A stretch of DNA of 64,000 bases, taken from assembly GCA_943367755.1 (NCBI GenBank), contig CALRKB020000022.1:1-64000 (forward strand). Direction: 5' to 3'. Below, piece after piece: positions 1 through 9,092 of the stretch (positions are counted from its first letter, which is position 1; each line of letters starts with the position of its first letter). A program made the translations under genes and the position numbers. The DNA comes from PCC-6802 sp943367755. Lineage in GTDB: Bacteria; Cyanobacteriota; Cyanobacteriia; Pseudanabaenales; Pseudanabaenaceae. The notes under the pieces are model-generated. The model did not search any database, was not told where the DNA came from, and saw nothing but the letters and a program-made list of their open reading frames with translations.

Positions 1-77
1 ATAACTGTTTCGAGCGCTTGGAATACCTCTCCTGGTTCAATCTCGGCAGAGGTCAAGGTAAACTCTTTTAGTTGCAT
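1..77 (-). CDS. Start of an unidentified gene, cut by window edge
   Basis: An ATG at 77 on the minus strand opens a frame that stays open to the window edge (25 codons, beginning MQLKEFTLTSAEIEPG). It overlaps the last 10 bases of the upstream Uma2 gene in another frame, which is typical of a translationally coupled downstream gene. Too little is visible to name a family. The gene is inferred from its position and open frame only, and it could be a chance ORF. Confidence 0.35.
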   Translation of the reverse strand, partial: MQLKEFTLTSAEIEPGEVFQALETV

Positions 78-679
78 AAGCTTGGCAAGCAGATTAGCGC
101 GACAATAGCTAATTTACCAACTCCCTGGCTTAACCGAACAGTATTGGGAAAGGTGGGACTTGTCGCTGTCTCAATGTATTGACTACCAGCCAGGATGTGG
201 ACAATCAAACGGCGATCGCTATAAATCCATACCTCAGGAACGCGTAGGGCTTCATAGGCATCCAGCTCAGTTTTAGAGATTACGTCTGACTCAACTGCCA
301 AATCGGGTGGCGGATAAATGGTTAAGTCCATATTGGTGCAGCCCTTGACTAAGTCCGCATTTTGAATATAAAAACAAGTATTTGGCTCTACGCCAGCAAT
401 ATTGATTCTTTTAAAAGTAGTGGAGCCAAAGTCTTCCCAGTCTCGCCCTTGAATGTCTAGAATTGCTTTGATAATATCTGCAATAATACGGTGGGGGCGT
501 TCATGTAGTGCCAAAGGCGACATAATTTCTAGGGTTCCTCGGTAATAAGTCAGGCGGGTATTTCGCTTCTCACCTAAATCCCAAAGGATGCGCTCGAAGT
601 CATCCCAATCAAGATTATGGATGCTGATCTGACTGCCAGGAGTGAGTTCAATGGCTTGAATAGCAACAGTTACACTCAT
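68..679 (-). CDS. Uma2 family (DUF820) putative restriction endonuclease-like protein
   Basis: This is a PD-(D/E)xK-fold protein of the Uma2/DUF820 family, which is greatly expanded in cyanobacteria and whose biological role is unknown. The family pattern is visible: an N-terminal strand-helix block (LDWDDFERILWDLGEKRNTR), the central YYRGTLEIMSP, then PPDLAVES followed by a conserved Lys (VISKTELDAYEALRVPEVW) near the C-terminus, as in the nuclease-like core. The ORF is open upstream to 754, but the ATG at 679 (MSVTVAIQAIEL) gives the normal family length of about 200 residues and is preferred. The last bases overlap a following minus-strand gene that leaves the window. A second, unrelated-looking Uma2 gene lies at 13925. 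Confidence 0.85.
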   Translation of the reverse strand: MSVTVAIQAIELTPGSQISIHNLDWDDFERILWDLGEKRNTRLTYYRGTLEIMSPLALHERPHRIIADIIKAILDIQGRDWEDFGSTTFKRINIAGVEPNTCFYIQNADLVKGCTNMDLTIYPPPDLAVESDVISKTELDAYEALRVPEVWIYSDRRLIVHILAGSQYIETATSPTFPNTVRLSQGVGKLAIVALICLPSLCN

Positions 680-860
680 ACTTTTTTGGCTCAATGGTTT
701 GGGGATCGATTGGCGTAATTGCCTGAAAGGGTGCTTTAAGACTAGCACAGGCAATATTAAGTCCGTCGCATTGAACTAAATTATTTGCTTATAGGCTAAA
801 AATAAGTTGAATTTGGTAAGACATTGTCTACACTAGATTCACAGCACGTATCTGCCCAAC

Positions 861-2273
861 ATGAGCTATTGTCTCAATCCTAATTGTTCTCGCCCCCAAA
901 ACGACGATCGCTTTCAGTTTTGCCAGAATTGTGGAGCACGTTTGCTGCTTAAAGATTCATATATGGCGATCGCACCAATTGGGCAAGGCGGCATGGGTAG
1001 AACCTTTCGTGCCATCAATCGGGGTAAGTTCGATCAGCCGTGCGCGATTAAGCAACTGATGCTTCAGTCCCAAGTTGGCGGGTATCGTAATAAGGCGATC
1101 GAGCTATTCAATGGCGAAGCTGAGCAACTACAATCGCTCGGCAAGCATCCCCAGATCCCAGAACTAATCGCCTACTTTGAGCAAGATAACTACCTCTACC
1201 TCGTGCAGGAACTAATCGAAGGTCAAAACCTGCTCGATGAGCTACACACGCAGGGAGCGTTTAATGAATCTCAAATTCGCGAAGTACTTCTAGATTTATT
1301 GCCAGTATTACAATTCATTCACGAGCGTGGCGTGATTCACCGCGATGTCAAACCTGATAATATTATTAGACGGCGATCGCCCCAGATTCCATCCGGGTGG
1401 CAATTGGTGCTGGTTGATTTTGGTGCATCAAAAGTAGTTACTAGTGCAAATATTGCTAAGACGGGAACGTTTATAGGTAGTGCAGAATATACGGCACCGG
1501 AGCAACTAAGGGGCAAAGCATTATATGTCAGCGATATCTATAGCTTGGGTGCAACCTGCATTCATTTACTCACTAATACTTCTCCCTTCGATCTATATAA
1601 CGATATCGAAGATAAATGGATTTGGCGGCAATATCTTAAAGAACCAGTAAGTGAAGCCTTGGGGGCGATTCTAGATCGCATGTTAGCTAAGGGCACTAAT
1701 AATCGATTTAGTTCTGCTGCCGCAGTTTTAGAAGTACTCAATCGTAAATCCTCTATCATTGCTAGCCCATCAGGGGAAATTAGTGAAACTAATTCGGGTG
1801 GCGATTATGCTAGTCTCAAGGAATTTCTAACGGTGGGAAATTGGCAGGAGGCTGATCGCGAAACTAGTGCGATCGTCCGCAGACTTACGGGTACAACAAG
1901 GGTACGCGATATCAACAAAAAAGACATCGAAACATTCCCCTGTGCTGACCTACAGGAACTAGATCGACTATGGATGTATTACAGCAATAACCGCTTTGGC
2001 TTTAGCGTGCAGAAGGATATTTGGATAAGTCTAGATGGTATTTTATACTACGATGCTAGAAATTATTGGAAGTTTGCTGAGACATATATCAAATTTGCCG
2101 AGCGCATTGGCTGGGCAAAAAAATCCTGGTTTGCCGATTCCCGCTGGCTTAAATACAAAGATTTAAACTTCTCAATTGACGCTCCTAGGGGACATCTTCC
2201 TGCTGTTTTTCATTGGCATGGGCATGAGATTATGGATGCGCTTTTCCTGCGGCTAAAAGTCTGTGGATCTTGA
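861..2273 (+). CDS. Zinc-ribbon Ser/Thr protein kinase with C-terminal GUN4-like domain
   Basis: This 470-aa protein has three parts. Residues 1-30 form a four-cysteine zinc ribbon (Cys4, Cys9, Cys21, Cys24). About 35-290 is a eukaryotic-type kinase domain with glycine loop IGQGGMGRTF, catalytic Lys in CAIKQL, HRDVKPDN and DFG (VDFGASK), so it should be active. From about 315 to the end (starting GGDYASLKEFL) is a GUN4-like domain, the fold that binds porphyrin intermediates and stimulates Mg-chelatase in the free GUN4 protein. No transmembrane segment is seen, so it is probably cytosolic. Kinase-GUN4 fusions recur in cyanobacteria; a link between tetrapyrrole status and phosphorylation is inference. 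Confidence 0.9.
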   Translation: MSYCLNPNCSRPQNDDRFQFCQNCGARLLLKDSYMAIAPIGQGGMGRTFRAINRGKFDQPCAIKQLMLQSQVGGYRNKAIELFNGEAEQLQSLGKHPQIPELIAYFEQDNYLYLVQELIEGQNLLDELHTQGAFNESQIREVLLDLLPVLQFIHERGVIHRDVKPDNIIRRRSPQIPSGWQLVLVDFGASKVVTSANIAKTGTFIGSAEYTAPEQLRGKALYVSDIYSLGATCIHLLTNTSPFDLYNDIEDKWIWRQYLKEPVSEALGAILDRMLAKGTNNRFSSAAAVLEVLNRKSSIIASPSGEISETNSGGDYASLKEFLTVGNWQEADRETSAIVRRLTGTTRVRDINKKDIETFPCADLQELDRLWMYYSNNRFGFSVQKDIWISLDGILYYDARNYWKFAETYIKFAERIGWAKKSWFADSRWLKYKDLNFSIDAPRGHLPAVFHWHGHEIMDALFLRLKVCGS

Positions 2274-2400
2274 GCCAAAGGGTAGTATTTGAATTGAACT
2301 GTGGAATCTTTACTATAGAAATTCTAATCGGATTCGGTCAAGATCGCTACGGGACATAGGTTATCTCAAATCATATCTAGCCAATCATAGTAAATCCAAA

Positions 2401-2694
2401 TTAATGAATGGGTGTAATTCTTTCCAATGCTTGCTCGGCTGAGATCAGTCGCTTGATCCGAACCTGGGCGATCGCCACTTCACTTTTACCACGAGTGTGA
2501 TCTTCTGGAATAACCTCAACCATTTGCACCGCATCTTCTACCTTGAAGAGCGCCATGGTTTCGCTGCGATCGACCAGGTAAATACCCATGTTAGAAATTT
2601 GTGGTTTGCGTCGCCAAGCCCTTTCATTCCATAATCCCGATGTTTCCCACACACGACGGATCTGCCAACCTTGAGATAAAAAGAAGTATTTCAT
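2401..2694 (-). CDS. Conserved small hypothetical protein
   Basis: This 97-aa soluble protein begins MKYFFLSQGWQIRRVWETSG. The ATG at 2694 is chosen over the open frame further upstream (to 2715) because it begins the sequence that looks conserved. The composition is mixed, with several Trp and Arg residues in the first 35 positions and a charged C-terminal half (MVEVIPEDHTRGKSEVAIAQ). No signal peptide, membrane segment or known motif is seen. It lies divergent from psbM, 127 bp apart. I do not recognise a function. Confidence 0.65.
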   Translation of the reverse strand: MKYFFLSQGWQIRRVWETSGLWNERAWRRKPQISNMGIYLVDRSETMALFKVEDAVQMVEVIPEDHTRGKSEVAIAQVRIKRLISAEQALERITPIH

Positions 2695-2821
2695 AGCTGG
2701 CTTTTTGCTGCCCAATAATTTTACTTATGGTGATTAAACTTTTGCAGTGCAACCTAAGAACTATAATAATTTTTAAAAGCAATTTAATATCGATCGCAAT
2801 TATTAGGAGAATCAGGTATCT

Positions 2822-2938
2822 ATGGAAGTTAATTCTTTAGGGTTAATTGCTACTGCACTAGCAGTATTTGTACCCACCGTCTTTTTGCTAATCCTTTATA
2901 TTCAAACTGCAAGTCGCCAAGAAGCTGGCGGCAAGTAA
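2822..2938 (+). CDS. psbM: Photosystem II reaction centre protein M
   Basis: A 38-aa single-span thylakoid membrane protein starting MEVNSLGLIATALAVFVPTV and continuing FLLILYIQTASRQEAGGK. It matches PsbM closely: the short lumenal N-terminus MEVN, one hydrophobic helix (residues about 5-27) and the conserved LILYIQTAS end. PsbM sits at the photosystem II dimer interface. The possible ribosome site AGGAG lies about 12 bases upstream of the ATG. The gene is monocistronic, followed immediately by a strong terminator that also faces chlP. The sequence leaves little room for an alternative call. Confidence 0.96.
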   Translation: MEVNSLGLIATALAVFVPTVFLLILYIQTASRQEAGGK

Positions 2939-2947
2939 TTTTAGATT

Positions 2948-2994
2948 AAAAACACGACCATCTGCAAAAAACAGATGGTCGTGTTTTTGTTTTT
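2948..2994 (+). terminator. Strong intrinsic terminator between psbM and chlP
   Basis: A perfect 17-bp inverted repeat (2948-2964 and 2972-2988) with a 7-base loop is rich in A on the left arm and T on the right, with further T runs after it. It can end transcription of psbM on the plus strand and, because the left arm is A-rich, also of chlP on the minus strand. Confidence 0.93.
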
Positions 2995-3019
2995 GTACTT
3001 ACAGCAATAAGGTGCCGTC

Positions 3020-4240
3020 TTAAGGTGCTAGTGCATGTCCCCGTAGCAGGCTGCCAATGGTCTTAGCAGTAATCTTTAACTGTACGAAGGGATTGGCTGG
3101 AACAACTGTCTTATACAGATAGCTGTCAAAGGTCATCTTTTGTACGTCCTTATCAGCGCACATCTCCACAAATGCTTCGCGGGCAGCATCAGAGGTATAG
3201 AAGACGCGTTGTAGAATATCCAGCACTTTATAAGTCATGCCGTATTTCTTATCCCAACGCTTCAGGTAGACTTTGAGGTCAGCTTCCGTAGGAATGCGTG
3301 TATTGTTGTTGGCGAATTCCACGATCGCCTCAGCACACATCCGCCCTGACTTAGCTGCAAAGTAAATACCTTCACCGCTAGACTTGGTGACATAACCAGC
3401 AGCATCGCCAACCAGGGCAACTCTGCCAACCACACGGCGAGGTCTGGGATGCTCGGGAATTGGGTGCGCTTCCACCTTGATCACTTCGCCACCTTCAATG
3501 CGTTTGTGAGCGCGGGTGCGAATCCCTGCCTGTAGTTTCTTAATGTCCTTTTGATGTACCTTCATCGTGCCAGTGCCAACGGCAACGTGATCGTATTTCG
3601 GGAATACCCAAGCATAGAAATCAGTCGAAACATCATTGCCGACATACATTTCGGCAAGATCTTCGTAATATTTCATTTTTTCTTCAGGAATCCTAATCCG
3701 TTCTTGGAAGGCGATCGCATAGTTATAATCACCTGCGTCAATTGCCTTTGCGACTACGGAGTTAAAACCATCTGCCCCAACGATCAAATCTACCTCTAGC
3801 GATCGCATTACGCCTTCAGGCCCGCCCGCAGACATATCTGCGTAGTTGATTACATAGGGCTGGTTACCATTTTGGGTGATTTTGATCTCTAAGACGCGGC
3901 CATTAATTAGCTTTGCACCTAAGCTGGCAGCGCGATCGCGTAAAAAGGCATCTAAAATTTCACGCCGACACATACCAATGTATTCATCAGGGCTATCAAT
4001 GGCAATATCCACCTCGACATTGCTAGGTGAGATCATCTTCATTCGGCGGACGCGGCGATCGATAATTTCGGGTGGTATTTGGAACTCATCCACCATACAC
4101 AGAGGAATTGCGCCACCGCAGGGCTTGGCATTATCTAACTTGCGCTCGAATAAGTAAGTTTCAATACCAGCCTTAACTAACGTTTCAGCAGCACAAGAAC
4201 CAGCAGGTCCTCCACCTACAACAGCAACTCGTAATGTCAA
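3020..4240 (-). CDS. chlP: Geranylgeranyl reductase (chlorophyll/tocopherol/phylloquinone side chain)
   Basis: A 406-aa FAD- and NADPH-dependent enzyme that reduces geranylgeranyl diphosphate (or geranylgeranyl-chlorophyll) to the phytyl form. The N-terminal dinucleotide-binding motif VAVVGGGPAGS, the ERKLDNAKPCGGAIP block, VALVGDAAGYVTKSSGEG, and the C-terminal end LLRGHALAP agree with cyanobacterial ChlP over the whole length. The start is TTG at 4240: AGGAG lies 8 bases upstream, and the reading frame from it begins directly with the conserved TLRVAVVGG. No ATG is placed better. The gene converges on psbM and shares its terminator. Confidence 0.96.
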   Translation of the reverse strand: MTLRVAVVGGGPAGSCAAETLVKAGIETYLFERKLDNAKPCGGAIPLCMVDEFQIPPEIIDRRVRRMKMISPSNVEVDIAIDSPDEYIGMCRREILDAFLRDRAASLGAKLINGRVLEIKITQNGNQPYVINYADMSAGGPEGVMRSLEVDLIVGADGFNSVVAKAIDAGDYNYAIAFQERIRIPEEKMKYYEDLAEMYVGNDVSTDFYAWVFPKYDHVAVGTGTMKVHQKDIKKLQAGIRTRAHKRIEGGEVIKVEAHPIPEHPRPRRVVGRVALVGDAAGYVTKSSGEGIYFAAKSGRMCAEAIVEFANNNTRIPTEADLKVYLKRWDKKYGMTYKVLDILQRVFYTSDAAREAFVEMCADKDVQKMTFDSYLYKTVVPANPFVQLKITAKTIGSLLRGHALAP

Positions 4241-4373
4241 AAGATTTGCTCCTAATGTTAATTAAGCATCGATAAATTGTTTTAGAAATGTTATCACTGC
4301 CCATGACTGGGGCTCACGATCTGGTGATGAATGTTAACAAAGCAATCTACAGTCCTCAGTCACCTAAGTTATA

Positions 4374-5732
4374 TTGGGAACAGCGTCTACACCAATAAAA
4401 ACCGTGACATCAGCTACCGTCAAGATCGCTCCCGAGCAAGTATTAGAGGAAGTGTTAGCCAGAGCAAAATCACAGACTGAAGCCGCTGAGGTTTACTACC
4501 TTAGTAGTGAGGATACTCCGATTGAGTTTGAGAACAATCGACTCAAAAGCGTGCAGGTAAAATCACAACAGGGTGTAGCGTTGCGCGCGATCGTCAATGG
4601 CAAGATTGGGTTTGCGAGTTCCACCGATCTATCACGGCTAGATGACCTGGTGGCAGCAGCGGTACAAACAGCAAGCATTGGCGAAGTGGCGGATTTTGAC
4701 TTTGCGGCTGACTTGCAAGTCCAAGATGGTAATGTGGCTGCGGTGCCGCCAAGCCCCGATCGCTTGGTAGAAGTAGGCGATCGCCTGATTGCCCAGATGC
4801 TGGAATATAATCCCGATATTTTGGTGAGTGTGGAATTTCACCTGCGATCGCGTTTAAGTGCGATCGCCACCAATCAGGGTGTAATGGCAACTAGTCGCAG
4901 ACAGACGAGCAGCGCTACCTTAGGTGGCAATTTGGTCAAGGGTGAGGACTTTCTCCAGGCCTACAGTTATGACGTGGTAGCTGGCGGTGAGCCAGACTAT
5001 GACAAGATTTTGCGAGAAGTATTACAGAAATATCGCGCTTCCGAGCGATCGGCGCAAATTGAGAGTGGTAGCCTGCCAGTTTTATTTACGCCACGCGCCG
5101 TCGCCAGCACGATTGGCGGTTTATTTGATACCGTGCTATCTGGTCAGGCAGTTACCCAGAAGGCTTCTCCCCTGGCAGATCGCGTCGGAGAGACTCTATT
5201 TGACTCGCGCCTCAGTATCCTGGAAGACCCCACCATAGGTGTCTCAGCTTGCAGGTTTGATGATGAGGGTACACCCACTACAAAGAAAACCTTTATCGAT
5301 CGCGGCACAGTCGAGGGATTTTACTGGGATAGACGCTGGGCAGCCAGAACAGGTAGGCAATCGACGGGCAATGGATTTAGAGGTGGACTATCCCGCCCAT
5401 CTCCTAATACTGTTAATCTCTGTTTTGCCCCAGGTCAGACCAGCTATGCCGATCTAATCGCAGGGATCGAAGAGGGTCTGATTGTCGATCAGGTTTTGGG
5501 TGCCGGACAGTCTAATCAATTAGCGGGTGAATTTTCCGTCAATCTCGATCTCGGGTTTAAGGTGGAAGGAGGTGAAATCGTAGGCCGTGTCAAAAATACA
5601 ATGGTGGCAGGTAGTATCTTCGAAGCTTTCAAAAATATGGTCGATCTTAGTAGCGAGGCAGAGTGGGTCGGCGGTAGTGCGTTGATTCCAGCTATTTTAT
5701 TTGCGCAGCTTGGTGTGGCAGCCCGTGCTTAG
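4374..5732 (+). CDS. TldD/PmbA family metallopeptidase-like protein
   Basis: About 452 aa, the usual length for the PmbA/TldE branch of the TldD/PmbA family, whose E. coli members form a heterodimeric zinc protease that processes microcin B17 and degrades CcdA. The family blocks are visible: PIEFENNRLKSVQVKSQQGVALRAI near the N-terminus, LPVLFTPRAVASTIGG mid-protein, SACRFDDEGTPTTKKTFIDRG, and the C-terminal GEFSVNLDLGFKVEGGEIVGRVKNTMVAG. The zinc-site HExxxH typical of TldD is absent, fitting the non-catalytic PmbA-type partner. The start codon is uncertain: TTG at 4374 or GTG at 4404, neither with a clear ribosome site. It is of interest because the window also holds a TOMM cluster, but it is 38 kb away and is widely conserved in cyanobacteria. 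Confidence 0.85.
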   Translation: MGTASTPIKTVTSATVKIAPEQVLEEVLARAKSQTEAAEVYYLSSEDTPIEFENNRLKSVQVKSQQGVALRAIVNGKIGFASSTDLSRLDDLVAAAVQTASIGEVADFDFAADLQVQDGNVAAVPPSPDRLVEVGDRLIAQMLEYNPDILVSVEFHLRSRLSAIATNQGVMATSRRQTSSATLGGNLVKGEDFLQAYSYDVVAGGEPDYDKILREVLQKYRASERSAQIESGSLPVLFTPRAVASTIGGLFDTVLSGQAVTQKASPLADRVGETLFDSRLSILEDPTIGVSACRFDDEGTPTTKKTFIDRGTVEGFYWDRRWAARTGRQSTGNGFRGGLSRPSPNTVNLCFAPGQTSYADLIAGIEEGLIVDQVLGAGQSNQLAGEFSVNLDLGFKVEGGEIVGRVKNTMVAGSIFEAFKNMVDLSSEAEWVGGSALIPAILFAQLGVAARA

Positions 5733-5913
5733 AGGTAGCTCTTTATAGTTTTTTATTCAGAGCAGGTCAACCAGCAAATCTCAATTTAAACTGAATTTAT
5801 GGGTTTGTTGACAATCAGCAGTACATAATCAGGAATAGCCATACAAATATTGATAACTTGATGATACTAAGGCTAAATACATGTTTTAGTTTTCGGGAGG
5901 CGATGAACTCCTC

Positions 5914-8900
5914 ATGGAGCAGATTTTAGAGCATATTGCCTGTGGCGTTTTTCAGATTGCGATAGAGGAAGAGAAACTCCTGTTGCTCGGAGCTAATTCT
6001 GCGTTTAACCAGATGCTTGCAGTCGATCTGGTCGATCTTGATGTAGTGGGGAAAGAACTACACGGATTCTTGCCGCAAAACTTTGAGCAGGCAATATATG
6101 CGAATTCTTTGCAATGCCGATCGCAAAAACAACCTGTCACCTATACAGAGTGGATCGAACATAATGCAGAATTAAAGGCGATTATGGTGACGCTTTCGCC
6201 CATATTTAATTCGGATGGCGAAGTCTACCAAATCGTGGGAACCTGCCAGGATATGCATAAGCAAGATCCACAGGGTAAACACTGGCAAATTCAGGCGGAG
6301 CGATTTGCGCATCTGATTAGGGAAAACAGCGATGCGGTCATCGTTGTGGATCGCGAAGGCAAAGTCCAGTATGCCAATAAAGCGGCAGAAGGCTTGTTTC
6401 ACCGTCCAGTCTCAGAACTAATCGGTGAAATTTTTGGCTTGCCTGTCGTTTCCGGCGAGCGTACCGATGTTGACATCATCCGCAAGGGTGGAGAGACAGC
6501 AGCAGCGGAAATGCGCGTGATTGAGACTAAGGGAGAAGGCGAAATTACCTATATTGTCGCCTCACTGCGGGATATTACGGCGAGAAAACAGTCAGAGGAA
6601 TCGCTAAGATTGCGAGAAAGGGCGATCGCCGCTAGTAGTAACGGCATTGTCATCACCGACTCCAGACAAGCGAATCAACCAGTTATCTACGTCAATCCAG
6701 GCTTTGAGCGCATTACTGGCTATAGTGCCGATGAAGTAATTGGTCACAGCTGCAGCTTTTTGCAGGGGTACGATCGCGATCAGCCAGGTTTAACTGAACT
6801 ACGCAAATGCCTTGCCGAGCAACGAGAGTGCCACGTAGTTTTGTCTAACTATCGCAAAAATGGTTCGCAGTTTTGGAACGATCTGTATGTGTCGCCAGTC
6901 TTTAATGAGTACAACGAATTAACTAACTATGTTGGTGTTCAAACCGATATTACAGAGAGGGTAAGGGCAGAATTTGACCTGCGTGAGAGCGAAGCCCGCC
7001 TTAGTACTATTTTTGCTACGGTTAAAGAGGGAATTGTGTTCAGCGATGAGTGGGGACACTTTGAAGTCTTTAACCCGGAGATGGAAAACCTCACCGGCTA
7101 TACGATGCAAGAAGCAAATGCCAGTGGTGATTTTACTAATCTATTGTATCCCAACCCTGCCGATCGCCAGATGGCGCTAGATAGGTTGCAGCTACTCGAT
7201 CGCCTCGGTGCCACTTGCGAAACTGAAACAACTATTCACACCAAAAATGACGATGCCAAAATTGTGTTGGTTGCCACATCGCTGGTATCTTACAAAGGCA
7301 GAAAGATGTTTCTGAGTGCCTACCACGATATTACGGAGCGCAAGCGCAATGAAGAGAAGCTAAAGCGTCAAAGCGAGCGAGAGCGTCTGCTCAGTGTCAT
7401 TACTTTAGAAATTCGTCGTGAGTTAAACCTGGATAAAATCTTAGCGACAACGGTTTCAGAAGTACGCCAATTACTGCACTCGGACAGGGTAGTAATCTAC
7501 CAGTTTCAGCCCGACTGGAGTGGCTATTTTATTGTGGAGTCAGTGGAAGAGGGTTGCGAGGCAGTTTTAGGTAAAACGATCGCCGATAGCTATTTTACCC
7601 AAGAATACATCGACAAATATTGTCTTGGGCGAACCAGCGCCATTGATGACATTCTCACCGCAAATATTAGCGAATGCCATAGAAATCTTCTGGCAGAACA
7701 TCAAATCAGAGCCAATCTCGCAGTGCCGATCGCTTTCAGCGGCAAGCTATGGGGATTACTACTGGCGCACCAATGCAATGAGCCGCGCTCATGGCAGCAG
7801 TTCGAAATAGATTTGCTCAAACAAATTGCCAACCATGTGGCGATCGCGATTCAACAGGCTGAACTATATCAGGAAAGACAAATACTGAATACCGAGCTAC
7901 AGATACTCAATGCCGATCTAGAACGACAGGTGGCAGAACGCACAGCCCAGCTAGAGCAACAACAGTTAGAACTCCAAGAATACATTAATGCCATGGCGAC
8001 GTTTAACGGTAGACTGACCAGCGATGGTAAAATTTTAATGATCAACAAAATTGCCCAGCAATCTGCTGGTCTACCATTAGATCGGTTGCTCGGGATGTTT
8101 TTCTGGGATGCTCCTTGGTGGTCCTATGACCCTAGAGTGCAGAAAAAGGTGCGTAAAGCTGTAAAACAAGCAGCAGAGGGGAAGGCGATCAGTTTTGAGG
8201 AAACGGCAAAAGTGGGGGAGAGCGAGATGATTATCGCTAATCTTGGACTCGTACCTGTCTTCGACGATCGTGGCAACGTCAAATACTTGATTGCAGAATC
8301 GCACGATATTACTAATATCAGACATGCGGAAGAGGTCTTACGCCAATCCCTAGAGAAAGAGAAAGAGTTGGGTGAATTGAAGTCGCGCTTTGTCTCGATC
8401 GCATCCCATGAATTTCGGACGCCACTAGCTACAATCCAAGCAGCAAGCGATTTACTCAAGCATTACAGTCACAAGATGACAGAACAAAAGCGCATAGAGC
8501 GCCTGAACAAAATTCAGGCAGAGGTGAGGAATATGACATCCTTGCTAGAGGAGGTTTTGATCATTGGTAAAGTTGAAGCAGGCAAGCTAGAATTGCATCC
8601 CACCTCCGTCGATCTCAAGGAATTTTGTCACGGTATTATTGATGATGTCTATTATTCACTCGGGACAAAACATCAAATTGATTTCTCCTTTGAAGGGTGC
8701 GATTACGATGCTGTTGTCGATGCTAAGCTTTTACGTCAGATTGTCGACAACCTAATTTCTAATGCAATTAAGTACTCACCCCAAGGAGGTAATGTGAGCT
8801 TAGATCTTGTTTGTCAACCTGAACGAATTACGATCAAAGTAGGCGATCGCGGCATAGGCATTCCCAAAGAAGATCTAGATCAAATCTTTGATTCATTCTA

Positions 8901-9060
8901 TAGATCTAGGAATGTTGGTAATATTTCAGGGACAGGTCTGGGTTTAACCATCGCAAAAGCATCTGTAGAGCTGCATGGGGGTAGCCTGACCGTAGATAGC
9001 GAAGTAAATGTAGGTACTACTTTTACAGTGACTATTCCCAATAATATACAGGCTCCATAA
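5914..9060 (+). CDS. Hybrid-input sensor histidine kinase with LOV-like PAS and cyanobacteriochrome-like GAF
   Basis: A 1048-aa soluble kinase. Several PAS domains fill about residues 1-480. The one around 235-355 is LOV-like: GHSCSFLQG has the flavin-adduct Cys (Cys280), followed by NYRKNGSQFWNDL and YVGVQTDITER. About 495-660 is a GAF domain of cyanobacteriochrome type: ISECHRNLLAEHQIRANLAV contains the bilin-binding Cys588-His589 pair, then LWGLLLAHQC and VAIAIQQAEL. A short coiled coil and another PAS follow (about 660-810). The kinase core has H-box ASHEFRTPL (His832), N-box NLISNAIKYSP, and G-boxes GDRGIGI and GTGLGLTI. No membrane segment is seen. It is 32 bp upstream of a response regulator, its likely partner. 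Light sensing is inferred from the Cys motifs. Confidence 0.92.
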   Translation: MEQILEHIACGVFQIAIEEEKLLLLGANSAFNQMLAVDLVDLDVVGKELHGFLPQNFEQAIYANSLQCRSQKQPVTYTEWIEHNAELKAIMVTLSPIFNSDGEVYQIVGTCQDMHKQDPQGKHWQIQAERFAHLIRENSDAVIVVDREGKVQYANKAAEGLFHRPVSELIGEIFGLPVVSGERTDVDIIRKGGETAAAEMRVIETKGEGEITYIVASLRDITARKQSEESLRLRERAIAASSNGIVITDSRQANQPVIYVNPGFERITGYSADEVIGHSCSFLQGYDRDQPGLTELRKCLAEQRECHVVLSNYRKNGSQFWNDLYVSPVFNEYNELTNYVGVQTDITERVRAEFDLRESEARLSTIFATVKEGIVFSDEWGHFEVFNPEMENLTGYTMQEANASGDFTNLLYPNPADRQMALDRLQLLDRLGATCETETTIHTKNDDAKIVLVATSLVSYKGRKMFLSAYHDITERKRNEEKLKRQSERERLLSVITLEIRRELNLDKILATTVSEVRQLLHSDRVVIYQFQPDWSGYFIVESVEEGCEAVLGKTIADSYFTQEYIDKYCLGRTSAIDDILTANISECHRNLLAEHQIRANLAVPIAFSGKLWGLLLAHQCNEPRSWQQFEIDLLKQIANHVAIAIQQAELYQERQILNTELQILNADLERQVAERTAQLEQQQLELQEYINAMATFNGRLTSDGKILMINKIAQQSAGLPLDRLLGMFFWDAPWWSYDPRVQKKVRKAVKQAAEGKAISFEETAKVGESEMIIANLGLVPVFDDRGNVKYLIAESHDITNIRHAEEVLRQSLEKEKELGELKSRFVSIASHEFRTPLATIQAASDLLKHYSHKMTEQKRIERLNKIQAEVRNMTSLLEEVLIIGKVEAGKLELHPTSVDLKEFCHGIIDDVYYSLGTKHQIDFSFEGCDYDAVVDAKLLRQIVDNLISNAIKYSPQGGNVSLDLVCQPERITIKVGDRGIGIPKEDLDQIFDSFYRSRNVGNISGTGLGLTIAKASVELHGGSLTVDSEVNVGTTFTVTIPNNIQAP

Positions 9061-9092
9061 CGCAATCAGCACGTAATCATTTTGCAATCAGT

